From positions 418,799 to 482,798 of the forward strand of contig NW_026516688.1 in the NCBI RefSeq assembly GCF_025766255.1: DNA of 64,000 bases, given 5' to 3'. Below are positions 46,566 through 57,103 of this stretch, piece after piece. Below the pieces are notes generated by a model. The model had not been told where the DNA came from. It ran no database searches and worked only from the letters and a program-made list of their open reading frames with translations. The position numbers and the translations under genes were made by a program. Position 1 is the stretch's first letter; each line of letters begins with the position of its first letter. The stretch is from Zychaea mexicana. Lineage: Eukaryota; Mucoromycota; Mucoromycetes; Mucorales; Lichtheimiaceae.

Positions 46566-48791
46566 ATGAACAACCAACACATTACTACCCTTGACAACAT
46601 TCGTTACGCTCTCTCGCACTCGACTGTACCTGGCGTACTTGCACTCGTTCCTAACGAAGTTGTGCGCGTTCCTGCTGCTCAATGGCAAATCTTCAAGGAT
46701 CGCATCTCGGAATTGTGTGGCTACAAATGGGTCCACAAACGCAAGACTGTGAATGGCACCAGAGTCCTTTATAGCGAGACTTTCTATTGTCATAGTCTCA
46801 GCAGCTATACCCTAAAGCGTAATATACGACTTGCCCAGAAGGATAGTAAGAAGTGTGGCTGTACTAGCAAGTTGAAGGTCACCATTTGGCGCGATCTTCC
46901 AACCACGTATGAGATCGAAATGACAAGTCCTCACATCAATCACGTTCCTGGAGATCGTGATGACGTGCGCACTCTTCCGTTGACGTCCTTGACAGTCGAC
47001 AGCATCACCTGGCAGCTGCAGGACAGAAGAAATTGTAGGGATATCCGTATGTCCATCTTGCAACAACTTGACACTGTGAATGAGGCACGAAACAATGCTA
47101 ATGCGAGCTCGTCAACACAGCAAGGACCCCAAGTTGTGTACAGTACTGGGCAACGACGTGTGAATAATGAGGATGTATATAACATGATGCTGAAGGTATG
47201 TCAACAGATTGATGTACTTTTTAAACACATCAATCTAGTAATCTTACATTACTAAAACATTTTAATATAGTTGAAAACTGACCTTTACCAGTTCAACCCA
47301 AATGATATGCTGTCAGCAAAAGTCTGGCTAGATCAACGCCTTGCCAATGAGAACTATTTTATATACAATGGCAATACATCCGAATACACCACCTCCATCG
47401 ACACTTACTCTTTCGGGTTCCTATCCCAAATGCAGCTTGCCCAGCTCCAAAACTCAACGTCTGTTTGCATGGATGCTACCCATAGCATCACAAGTCGTCT
47501 TGCTGATATTATGTATACCATTGTAACACGCGATCCTCACACAGGAACTGGCTACCCCATTGCATATATATTCACGAACGATCACTCTGGTGGTCCAATC
47601 ACTCAATGGTTACAATTTCTTCACAATACCTGTGGCATGGTGATTGAGATGATGACCGTTGATTGCAGCATTCCCAAAGTTAATGCCATCCAATCCCAAT
47701 TCCCCTCGGCAGCCATCCATTACTGCGCGTTTCATGTCATCCAAGCATGGAACCGCAACCTGAAATCCAAAGTTTGCTTAGATGCATCGAAGACAGCCGA
47801 TGACCTTAAGGAGTATCGTAACGAAATGATGACTGCATTAAAAGCAATGCTGCACAAATAGGATATCGATGATCTGTACCATGCCATTTAGGAATTTCAG
47901 GAGAAGTACTATGAGCAAGAGGAATTCCAGGATTATTTGGAACGGCATTATTTGCATGAGAACATCATCCAGCGTTGGTCAACGGGGTACGTCCATCCCA
48001 ACAACAGATTTATGACGACCAACAACTTTATCGAATCATGGCATAACTAGCTAAAAACTGTCTATCACAAGCACATCCGCAACAAACGACTTGACCGCTT
48101 ATTTTTTGTTCTTACGCACGAAGTCGAGTTTTACTTTAAATGCGAACGCGAATGAGTTATAGGCAACAACGGTCGTATGGGTCCTGTCGAAAATCAACTA
48201 TCACTGCGCCGATATACTGCATCTCTAGTACCTGCTGATGCTATTGCAACAATGATCCTCAATCCTGAGGGGGAACATATCAGTACTCCAATGATGGGCA
48301 CTTGTGAAGTGAACTCATTTCAGTCTCAATCAACAGAGGTATACAAGATAGCTGTCAATGCTAATAAGCTTATTTTATCTTAAACCTGTGAAGATTTTAT
48401 ACATAGACAAGCTCCTTGCAAGTACTTGTATTTGTTAAAGCGACTCACAGATATGATGCTTGGTTTTGAAACAGAGCAGACTAGAGCACTTGAGCTGATT
48501 CCACATATGATTCCTAACTAGCAAGGTGAGTTGCAAATTGCTGAAACTGTTGAGAACGTAGCTGTTGAAGAAACAGTAGATATTGTTGACGACCTTCGCG
48601 ACAATCTGCAATGTATTGCCCAAACCTTAACATCAATGCATCATGAGCGAAACAGCATATTACAGCTCTCTACAATACCACCAGAAGTGGCTGAACAATA
48701 TGCACAGCGTTTAAGAGAATTAGCTCTTTTCCATGAAGACATCATGAGAAAGTACAATCACATCAGACGCTCTGCTACACAACGTCAATAA
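46566..48791 (+). pseudogene. MULE transposase with six in-frame stops and no frameshift
   Basis: DDE transposase of the Mutator superfamily. Exon 1 is 46566-47195 (MNNQHITTLDNIRYAL...; conserved KWVHKRKTVNGT and CGCTSKLKV blocks of a FAR1/WRKY-GCM1-like zinc region). The intron is 47196-47270 (phase 0). Exon 2 is 47271-48791, a single 507-codon register. Catalytic motifs: CMDATHS (first Asp), MTVDCSIPKVNAIQSQFP (second Asp), HYCAFHVIQAWNRNL, and NNFIESWHN (Glu). Stops: TAG at 47859, 47889, 48048 and 48519, TGA at 48153, TAA at 48381. All are single C-to-T steps from Gln or Arg codons, and sense sequence continues after each. A functional copy may exist elsewhere. Confidence 0.87.
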
Positions 48792-48995
48792 TTACAATGT
48801 CCACACATCCCCACACAACAACATCCTTCGCACTTATATAACACTCATAGAACCTCTTTTTTTGTCTTCTTTGTATATCTGTCATCGCTCTTTATTTCTA
48901 ATTAATCCACATTTACAAATATGAGAAAAACTGATCAGTTGTCCTTCCTGCTATCTTTAGCCCCTTCATCCATTAAGACCGGCGATGTTTGTGTA
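48792..48995. other. MULE 3' non-coding segment
   Basis: AT-rich 3' region between the transposase stop and the right TIR. No feature beyond likely polyadenylation sequence. Confidence 0.3.
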
Positions 48996-49659
48996 GTAAT
49001 TGCATCAGGTTGTATGTTTTGCAAGTCAATGGCGAATCCGCGTCATATTGTACACGATTGTGTTTGAGTAAGGGAGAAGAAGATTGTTGCGTCGTTGTTG
49101 TTGTGAGTACGAATTGAATGTGCAAGTAGAAGACGATGTTGTAATACATACGTAATTTTGACATTGGAATGGTGTAAGATGTTGCATTAAGTATATACAG
49201 AAAAAAAAAAGAGAAAGAATCAGTAATTCTGAATGAGCAAGTATCCACCAAAGCTATATCCCAAGCACAACCGACAACCTTTTCCTTCCCTTGATCACTT
49301 ATGCAGCTTTGAAAGGCTATCGTTTTTTTTACAGTAACAGCGGTCTACACCTTACAAATGAGCACATGCTTTTTTTTAAAAAAAATACAATTACCATGAT
49401 TCCCTTTTTTGTCAAATCCGTGGATTGTGCCGCTTTGTTTTCGTTTTCTCTTCTATTCATCATGGAGACAGTAAAAAGTCATATACAAGTGTGTTCGTAG
49501 CTGTTGATTTGCCATAGTGGTTGTTGATGAGAAAAAAAAATCTTTGGTTATTGCTTCTTTCCCTCCCTACTGCTGCTATTGAACCCCACTCTTTCCTCCC
49601 GCCTCAGCCACCTACCCTCCAATTTTTTCAAACTCAACTGGGGTGAAATAAGGGGATGC
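48996..49659 (-). repeat. MULE right TIR, uninterrupted
   Basis: 664 bp, reverse complement of 42112-42583 plus 45772-45963 with scattered differences. At the position matching the PIF insertion it reads CTTAATGCAAC on its sense side with a single TTA, the unoccupied site. Confidence 0.9.
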
Positions 49660-49668
49660 TATATATTA

Positions 49669-49913
49669 CTCTGATTGGATATGAATAGAAGACAAAGTCG
49701 ATATCAATAGAAGAATTTGATTTAGTAATTGGCAAAAAAAAAAAAAAAAAGGAGAAAAAAGCAAAGTGGTGGAGACAAGCATAGTGGTAGTAAAAGTCTC
49801 AAAGTGGGAAGAAGCACAGCAGTCCAGGTGGTGTAAAAAAGGGGTCATCCCAGATGGTTTTAGGGGAGAAGGATTTTAGTGGGGGAGCCAATTTTAATTT
49901 ATTTGCTGCATCA
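49669..49913. other. Spacer between the MULE and the repeat cluster
   Basis: Contains an A-run of about 20 near 49734-49751. No gene or RNA recognised. Confidence 0.3.
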
Positions 49914-50030
49914 CAGCTCTGAAAGCGCACTGAAAGTGCTCTAAAAGTAAATTCTCACTGAAAGCACACTGAAAGCACATTGAAAGAAAAATTTCAGAGT
50001 ACACTGAAAGCACTCTGAAATCGGGTTTTA
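49914..50030. repeat. CTGAAAG-type short repeat cluster, left of element F
   Basis: About nine irregular copies of CACTGAAAG(C/T)/CTCTGAAAG spaced roughly 10-14 bp, ending CACTCTGAAATCGGG. A similar cluster in opposite orientation lies at 55945-56055. It resembles the subterminal repeats of a DNA transposon, but the parent element is not identified. Confidence 0.55.
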
Positions 50031-50092
50031 ACTCTAGTGTAAAAAGTATGTAGGTCACTATCCAAAAAAAGTGATGGAGAGTGGAAGAAGCC

Positions 50093-50108
50093 GGTAACAT
50101 AGCCGAGA
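50093..50108 (+). repeat. Probable 5' piece of a Ser/Leu-type tRNA at the 3' end of element F
   Basis: GGTAACATAGCCGAGA: seven bases that could be an acceptor strand, then TA at 8-9 and GCCGAG, the class II tRNA D-arm signature. It stops exactly where GG (18-19) would follow; element F begins there with TGAAAGG. This is the same point at which the array elements cut tRNA-His. The remaining tRNA was not found at the other end of F, so the isotype is a guess. Confidence 0.5.
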
Positions 50109-50624
50109 TGAAAGGGTTTGTTTATTAAAGAGCATGAAGACCCGCGCTCAATGGAGCATATGGTCGCCCTGAAGTGCTTATATACAAATAAATTATGTAA
50201 CAGTCTAGAGATATAAAAACCCTGCAAGTTGCCAGGGAAAAAAGTAGTAGGTGGGAAGAGAGTGCAAGCGAAATTCAAAGTAAGTGTAGGAGTGCGCTAA
50301 AGAAGTATAAAATAAAGAAGTTCAGCAGCCTGTGTTTCGATGGTCCGTGCACAGTTGGTTAGTACAATCTGAGTTGAAATACGAGTGTGAGCGTTAGTGT
50401 GAGAGTGTGTGGGGAGAAGGGGGTGTATGCGGGAAAATCTTTTTTTTTGTCTTGTTTGACTGTTTTCTTTTTGTCTCTTTTTTTTGACTTTTTTCGGTTT
50501 TGCGTTCTTTTTTTTTGTTTCTTTGGTTATTTTTGTCTATGGTTCAGTTCTTTTGTTTTTTTTTTGTTTTTTTTTCTTATTCTCAGTTTTTGTATATTTT
50601 TAACACTATAACGAAATGCGCTCA

Positions 50625-53600
50625 TTATGAAAAGAGACGATCGACTGTTGCAAGAAGCGTGTCGGGGTCGAGTCGTGGTGGTGGTTCTGGGGACAACCAG
50701 TCCAACAGTTCTTGTCCGAGGTCGTCGGAGTCCGGCCAGTCATCATCCGGGTGGCATGTTCGGTCGATATCCGCCATTACTGCCATGAGCTTTGGCCAGT
50801 GGCGTTGCCAATAGTCGATGATGGTGGGGGAGCGCGGTTTCCGGCGAGGCAGCTTGTTCAACAGAAAGTCGATCGGGTTTGGTTCCGCGTCAGCAGGCAC
50901 CCCAAGACACGACGCCACTTGGAGGCAGTCGATCAGATGATGGCGACTTGTGCGAGTGGTGCCACAAAGGCAAGAAATTGGACGACCTGGTAGCCAACCT
51001 ATGCGCCAGCGCAATAGGCGGCTCCTGTCACGGGTTGTCATTGGTAACCAAAGAATGGGATCGATACCGAGGGAGGGATGTGCGGCCTTCAGCAGTTTCC
51101 CGCTGTGCTGATCACTGCGAAGCATCTACAGGTTTTCCATGCGGTGGGTGCGGATGACAGTGTTGAGTGCGCGTTTATCAGCGTCTTGTGGTGGGTCAGG
51201 CAGCTGGGACCATAGCAGGTTGTGCTTAAGAAGCTTGCACCAAAGATGGTCTTTTGCACAGAGGAGAGGACGAAGCTTGGACAATAGAGCATCGGCAGGC
51301 AGGAAGTGGGCACGGATGAGGAATTTGACGCCAAGGATCTGCACCCGTTCGGCCATAGTTGGTAACCCAGTCATATGATGGAAAACGGTTGTTGAGGAAG
51401 TGCGATGCCCGCCAAAGATCATACGTAAACATTCATCTTGTGCTGTGTTGAGGGCTTTCGTTTCGTACTTGTAAAAGTTGCAGAGTGCCAAGCCATACTC
51501 CATTTTTGGGCGGATGAACTGTTGGTAGAGGCGGGTAGAAAGGAGACGCGGAAACCCTGAAGGATTGCAACCAATGGTTTTGAGGGTGGACATTGCTGCA
51601 CGAACCGAACCCGTATTGCGTTGGATCAGGGCCTTGGTGTCGATTTTCTTGCTGGTGTTGAAAGGGACGCCCAGGTATGTGAACTGTTGTTGGGTAATAA
51701 GCGGTTGGCCGTACAAGTGGAGTGGCTGAGAATTTGGTGAGGAGCTATGGGGATACAAGGCAACGCACTTTTCTGGGTTCCATCGATAACCAAGCTGGTA
51801 GGAATGTTCCTCAGCCTTGGCAAGTAAGCGTGGCATTTCTGCAGCGTTGGCCACAAGAGCTACATCATCAGCATACAACAAGCAGTTAACCCACTGCCCA
51901 CCTACCGGTCGAAACACAGGCTGAACTGAAGAGGAAACAAAATCATCTAATGGTGATGAAGAAGAAGTAGGAAAGGAAGAAATGTGGGTACGTAGAAAGG
52001 CGGGAAGAGAATTAATGTAGAGGGAATATAAGTGAGGGGACAAAATTGATCCTTGTAGGACACCGGTTGTTGGCTTGAATGAACTGGATTTGACACCAGA
52101 GAGAATAACCTCTATGGATACCTCGTCGAACAGATTCCGGAGGAGACCAAGTAGAGCAGGAGAGGCCATAGGAGCAAGCGCACGCCAAATAATCGCACGA
52201 TCAACAGTGTCGTAAGCTGACTTGATGTCAAGGAAAACTAGGACAGGCAATCGGTTACGTCCACCAGCACGGCGGTCTCTTTCGGCAAGTTCTTGTAGAC
52301 ATAGGGCTTAGTCGAGGGCACTACGTTGTGGACGGAAACCACCTTGGGCTATATCAAGAGGGGGAGAAGCAGCATGAAGACTGTCGGATAAGCAAATTTC
52401 CATTATTTTTCGAAATACTGATGTCAGGCTAATAGGGCGGTAGTTATTGGGCATAGTAGCATCCCCTTTTTTGAATATAGGAATGACTTATGCTACACGC
52501 CATGCTACACGCCATGCTACAGGAGTTAATGACCATTTCCAGCAAAGTTGGAACAAAGCAGTTAATGGTGGCAGCAGTTCATTGTGGATCGGTGAGAGCA
52601 TTTCAGCACGCAGGTGATCAACACCAGGTGCTTTACGGCGAGCAACAGTTTCAATGGCAGTTTTTACTTGAAGGTGAGTGAACGGGCAATCATCCTCAAT
52701 TTCATGTGGTCCATGTGCTGGGAGGGGTGCTTCATCTCGATTTGCTGGTAAGTTGGCACCGGCATATACCATTTCTAGGTGCTGTTTCATGCGTTCGGCT
52801 GCGACTTGTGGACCGGCGGTATCTGTAAAGGTTGGCTGTACTTTATGATTTTGGCGAATATGCCTGGTGGATGCGGTTGTCTTTGAGAAGTCATCAGTGG
52901 CAAGCTGGTGACAAAAGGTGCGCCAGGTTTGACGTCGCCGTTTTTGGATCAAGGACTTCATGCGTTTTACTGCTTCTTGGTGCCAGGTGAGCCACACTCC
53001 TTTTTGTATACCTGTTGCTGTGCGACTGCGCTGATAACAATGTTCGCGATGATTGAAGGCCTGCTGCAATTTATCGTTCCAAAACCAGGTGGCCTTTGGA
53101 AGTCGCGGAGCTTTTCGACCCAAAGTCTCATCCAACGCGTTGTGGATGGCTGTGGTGAGGCTGTTGGCCAGCTGTTCGATATCAGGCTCAACATCAAGGG
53201 TTAGTGCATTTTGGAGACTTTCATGAATACTGCCGACATGATCTTTAAAGTTTTGTTGGTATTCTTGTCGTTTGTTAGTCTCTTGTAATTTACTGAGGGC
53301 CCATAGTTGTCGTGGGTGGTCGAGGCGGTCGGGTGGTGGGATCGGGGTGGTGAAGGAGAGATGAACTGGTTTATGTGGAGAGCCAAGGTCCTGCTCTGTT
53401 GCTATAGTCAAATCCACATTATCCAAAGTATTAGTGCTCACAAACAAATCAATGATACTTTGTTCATAGATGTCGGTCCGTTCTCGGAACCGCTCAAAGG
53501 TGTTCTCGCCAAAGGTGAGTTCAGCATTCCAGCAATGCAGTTGTCGTGCACGGATCCAATCACGGAAGAGCACACCACGGCCATTTGTAGTGCTGTCGCC

Positions 53601-54056
53601 AAGTAGTTGGATATCACGGGCGTTGAAATCACCGCATATGATTGTGTTTTGGCAAGTGCTATTAGGATCTAAAGGAAGGGAATGGAGGATTGCAATGGCC
53701 TCGGTATCAGAGAAAGAGCGGAAGGGGGGAAGATAGACACAATAGATAAGGAGGTCAATGACCTGGCATGATAATACATAAGAGGATGTGGAAGGGAGTA
53801 CATTTACGGGGTAGGGGAAGGAGGGATTGACTAGAAGAGCAACGCCCATTTGACCACGATTATTATTATTAACCGGTTGGCCATATGTGTGATGTTGGAT
53901 CCAGTCAGTAGGGTAGCGATGTGGGGAAAGTAGAAAGGTTTCTGTTAGAAATATTAATGATGAATCTGAAAATAAAGTAGTAATTGGTTGTATGGCCTGA
54001 CGGACCATACCATTTGCATTCCATAATGTTAATCTGATATTATTTGTATTTGTCAT
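50625..54056 (-). pseudogene. ORF2 of element F, three in-frame stops and a 12-bp duplication
   Basis: Starts MTNTNNIRLTLWNANGM. Endonuclease motifs FLTETFLL, ICGDFNARD and GSPHKPVHLSF; RT motifs ARRKAPGVDHL, VFLDIKSAYDTVDR, GVLQGSILSPHLYSLYIN, LLYADDVALVA; C-terminal CCHC knuckle (CLCGTTRTSRHHLIDC). The register is kept for all 1144 codons. Stops are TAA at 52488 and TAA at 52308, both at a Gln conserved in the array copies, and TAG at 51126. Just before the first stop, the WRVA-encoding 12 bp are repeated in tandem. Confidence 0.88.
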
Positions 54057-54061
54057 ATTAA

Positions 54062-55810
54062 TTATTGGGAATCGTTATGAGCGCTGTTAGTTGTTGTGCT
54101 GCCACTTTGAGGCTGTTCGTTACCAATGATCGGGCTAGCCGATCTGCTATCACCCATGGGGGCATCACCGTCATCATCAGTGCCTCTGCCAAGCGATTGC
54201 AAAGCAGCAATTGCAGCAGCTTCGGCCTCTGGAGTGGTTTGTCGAGAGCGAGTTGATCCACGGACATCATCATATTCTTCCTGTGTGATCAAATTTTCCA
54301 GAAAGAAAGAACGAGCAACTGAATACTTTACCGGTGCATGGATAAAACCCAGGGCTTTGAGTATGTGACCATGGTGGACTTCTGTGATTTTCTGTGTACG
54401 TTCTTCCACGGTTAGTTCAGCTAGTTTTGGATCTTTTAGTAGGTTGGGATCCAAGGGATTAAAGTCATCTTTGACATTGACACCGAGCTTGAGTAGGCGA
54501 GCTGCTATAGCACCAGCATATTCGTTATGAACCAATAAAGCTGCAGTTTGATGGTCGGGAAAATGGATGTCTAAAACACGCGAATTCTCGATCCGGAGCG
54601 TGCGCAAAAGACCACGCATGTTGGTGATCGTCATACGATGGCGGCAAGGGATATAGATGAATTGATATCCCTGGTTCGCTGGAACTTCGGTCAAGTGGCG
54701 GGCTGCTGCTGCAACTGCACGCTTCTTGGGTGCACGGACACCTTTAGCTGCTACTTTGGCGTAGCTAGGGGTAGTTTTTGATGCTGGTAGTGAAGAGGGG
54801 TTTTCAGTGCCAGGTGCATATTTGGATGCCTGCGATCCTTGCGGTGCTGGGTCCTCCGAACTGGTGATAGCTGCGTGCTCTTTTTGCTGCGGTTGATGTT
54901 GTTGCTGGAGCTTGGCTATCTCTGCTCGTGCTGCTTGGAGTTCTTGTGTTAGTGTAGCATTTTCTTTTATTAGTTTGCTGTTTTCGGCAAGGGCCTCTGC
55001 CAGCTGTGCGACCACTTTGTTAGTTTTATCAATACGCTTATGGATGTCCATAACATATTGTGGCATATTAGGGTGAAGGTGGTCATATTGATCACTATCT
55101 TCTCTGGCAGTTTCTGTAGCAAGGCGTTCAATATGCTCGGCCCAGTTGTTTTCATCAAACTGTTGTTGTTGTTGCTGGGGCACAGGTAGGTCGATATGTT
55201 CCTCGTGTTCGGTTTCCATTTCAGTAGCAGCTGTAGTTTGTATAGGCTTTTTGGTACTATGCAAAGGAGAGGCATTCTGTACCCTTGGTTGTTGGCGTTG
55301 ATACATACCTGCTTCAAGGGCTGCAACAGTGAGTGGTTCCAGCATGATGCTATGGGTGAATTTTTTGCGGCATTGCATGCAGTGGAAGGTGGGGGCTGGG
55401 GGGTCAAAAGCTGTGTTAAGGTCAGCGGACATGTTAATGGTACCAAAGTCCTTACATTGTGTGTTCGGGCACACAATATAGGGTTTTCCAGTGGCAAAGT
55501 TCTGTTCCACAGTTTTAATGAACTCGGGGTTCAAAGGCTGTTTGTAAGGGGTAGCTCCTTTTTTACCAATAGTGCTCGTTACTGCTGTTGTCTTCGTTTT
55601 CGGCGCTTTGGTCATTTCGTTTTGACAATTTTTTACAATTGTTGAGCGCAGAGATGATGTCCGATTCTTTTTGAATGCGGGGATTGTTGATGGCCGCACA
55701 GGTATGTGAGATTGGCGCAATCGCTTCGGGCGTGATGGAATGGGGGCTGCTGATGCTGAATGGTTTTCGCCAGATGGGGATGAGTGCAATTGCGAAATGT
55801 CGCTGGACAC
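54062..55810 (-). CDS. ORF1 of element F, intact frame
   Basis: About 582 codons with no internal stop. The open frame continues upstream without ATG, and the listed start is a GTG. The first in-frame ATG is about codon 68 (MTKAPKTKTT). Zinc-ribbon-like CPNTQCKDFG...FHCMQCRKKF, Gln-rich segment, coiled coil (LAENSKLIKENATLTQELQA), and C-terminal block with HRMTITNMRGLLRTLRIENS and VLDIHFPDHQTAALLVHN matching ORF1 of the array. Stops 5 nt before ORF2. Confidence 0.75.
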   Translation of the reverse strand: MSSDISQLHSSPSGENHSASAAPIPSRPKRLRQSHIPVRPSTIPAFKKNRTSSLRSTIVKNCQNEMTKAPKTKTTAVTSTIGKKGATPYKQPLNPEFIKTVEQNFATGKPYIVCPNTQCKDFGTINMSADLNTAFDPPAPTFHCMQCRKKFTHSIMLEPLTVAALEAGMYQRQQPRVQNASPLHSTKKPIQTTAATEMETEHEEHIDLPVPQQQQQQFDENNWAEHIERLATETAREDSDQYDHLHPNMPQYVMDIHKRIDKTNKVVAQLAEALAENSKLIKENATLTQELQAARAEIAKLQQQHQPQQKEHAAITSSEDPAPQGSQASKYAPGTENPSSLPASKTTPSYAKVAAKGVRAPKKRAVAAAARHLTEVPANQGYQFIYIPCRHRMTITNMRGLLRTLRIENSRVLDIHFPDHQTAALLVHNEYAGAIAARLLKLGVNVKDDFNPLDPNLLKDPKLAELTVEERTQKITEVHHGHILKALGFIHAPVKYSVARSFFLENLITQEEYDDVRGSTRSRQTTPEAEAAAIAALQSLGRGTDDDGDAPMGDSRSASPIIGNEQPQSGSTTTNSAHNDSQ

Positions 55811-55944
55811 TTGGCTGTTAGTGGGCGTGTTGCTGGTACTGTTCAGTGGTATAGGTGTTGAGGGTGCTATTTTTACTGATTTTTGGGGGGTTTTTTTGTA
55901 GTTTTCTTAAGAGTTTTGAGCGAAAATAATAACACTGGAGTTGG

Positions 55945-56055
55945 CAAGCGATTTCAGAGGCACTGAAAGCACACTGAAAGCGGTACTTTCAGAGTGCTTT
56001 CAGAGTGCTTTCATGATGGCTTTCAGAGTACTTTCAGAGTACACTGAATGACCGT
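55945..56055. repeat. CTTTCAGAG-type short repeat cluster, right of element F
   Basis: Two CACTGAAAGC units, then four TTTCAGAGTGC/TTTCAGAGTAC units of about 11 bp. Begins GCGATTTCAGAG, the inverted counterpart of the inner end of the left cluster (CTCTGAAATCGGG). Confidence 0.55.
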
Positions 56056-57103
56056 TTTGTTTATGGGTGATACACGTCTCCTGCATGCCATTCATAGCTT
56101 CTTACTGGTTGGGGAGATGTTTAAGCGGCACAGTGACATTGGCGAGTTCGTGGCTTCCTGTGCATTAAGGCTTGCTAATGATTCGTTGGGAGAAACAAAC
56201 TTCCATTCCCTTTATCCAATTCTATTTGCTCAAAAACCACTCATACACCCCTTTTCATTTGCTCAAAATTGCTCACACATGCATATAGTATATTGCTCAT
56301 ACGTGCATATAGCCAATGATAGTGCTTTATTAGACCACACGGCACTGACGGTGACGCGTCAGCACAGGTAGTAAAAAAAAGGATGGAATAATAGTATACA
56401 AAAAATAGTAGGGGAAAAAAATACAAAAGAAGAGCCATTTAGAAACTATTCTATAAACTACACATGCTGATGGTATTCAAAAAGCAGCAGTACTAAGGGA
56501 TTCTTGTTACAGCGATGTACATAGAGATTTCCTATATATAAAAAAGAGAAAAAGTATGATCATTTAGAATACGTCCTATACTATATTGCTCTATGCTATT
56601 ATAGCCCCCATCCTTAAACTTACCTTATAGTACATCATCTTGTCTGGTTTTCATGGACCACTGTAGCCTAAGGAGGGATGAGATAGATGAGGTTATAGCG
56701 AGCTGGTTAGTAACATGAAAGAGGTTGAAGGAATAGCTGGTGAAGTGAACTCAATCTCATTGGCAGAAGTGAAAGAAAGTGAAGTTGCTCAAGTGACGGT
56801 GCTCAGGCGACGGTGTTAGTATGAAGGACTTCAAGGAAGACACATTCAGCACGAAGATGTGACAATCTGATGAGGCCGTTCAAGTAAAAAAGCTCAAAGT
56901 ACAAGTTGGAGATGCACAGCAAACGTAAAAAAAAGTGGGTAGAAGAGAAAAAGGTGACGAAATTGAATTGAGCAGAGCGGAATACTAAATAATCAAAAAG
57001 AGGGGCAAAAAGATACACCCAGAAGAAGAGTCATAAAAAAAAAGATACACGCAGAAGAAGCTTTTGAAGAAACACGTCTTTCATATAAAAAAAACTGCTT
57101 TAT
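56056..57103. other. Gene-poor AT-rich region
   Basis: About 1 kb with only short, low-complexity open frames. No gene, RNA or terminal repeat that I can support. Confidence 0.35.

Larger units (their letters stand above)
42112..49659 (+). mobile_element. Mutator-like element (MULE) with long TIRs, carrying a nested PIF/Harbinger
   Basis: Flanked by a 9-bp direct repeat TATATATTA at 42103-42111 and 49660-49668, the MULE hallmark. Termini read GCATCCCC...GGGGATGC, with one extra C at the left end. Without the 3.19-kb nested element it is about 4.36 kb. Its single transposase gene is on the plus strand. Confidence 0.9.
50109..55930 (-). mobile_element. Diverged sister of the array retrotransposon (element F)
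   Basis: Same two-ORF layout and similar length, about 5.8 kb. Its 3' end (TGAAAGG...TTTATTAAAGAGCA on the plus strand) aligns with that of copies A-E, including a hairpin at 50146-50157 with different bases (GCTC/GAGC). T-rich plus-strand tract at about 50440-50600. Proteins are clearly homologous to A-E but substantially diverged. The 5' limit is approximate, since no target duplicate was found there. Confidence 0.8.

Noticed and set aside
44567..48791. Alternative genetic code with TAA/TAG read as glutamine
   Set aside because: The host genes here end at ordinary TAA/TGA stops and use CAA/CAG for Gln, and sister retroelement copies have CAA/CAG at the same sites. Mutation is the simpler explanation.
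42841..48791. MULE transposase and PIF transposase as one two-gene element
   Set aside because: Separate perfect terminal repeats, different target-duplication sizes and the preserved empty site show two nested elements.
55900..55960. A second tRNA stub at the 5' end of element F
   Set aside because: Searched for GGTAACATAGCC and a D-arm pattern around 55.9-56.06 kb. Nothing convincing, so no target duplication is claimed for F.
56048..56371. 107-codon plus-strand open frame
   Set aside because: Begins inside the repeat cluster, is Leu/His-rich without domain features, and has no plausible neighbours or splice context.
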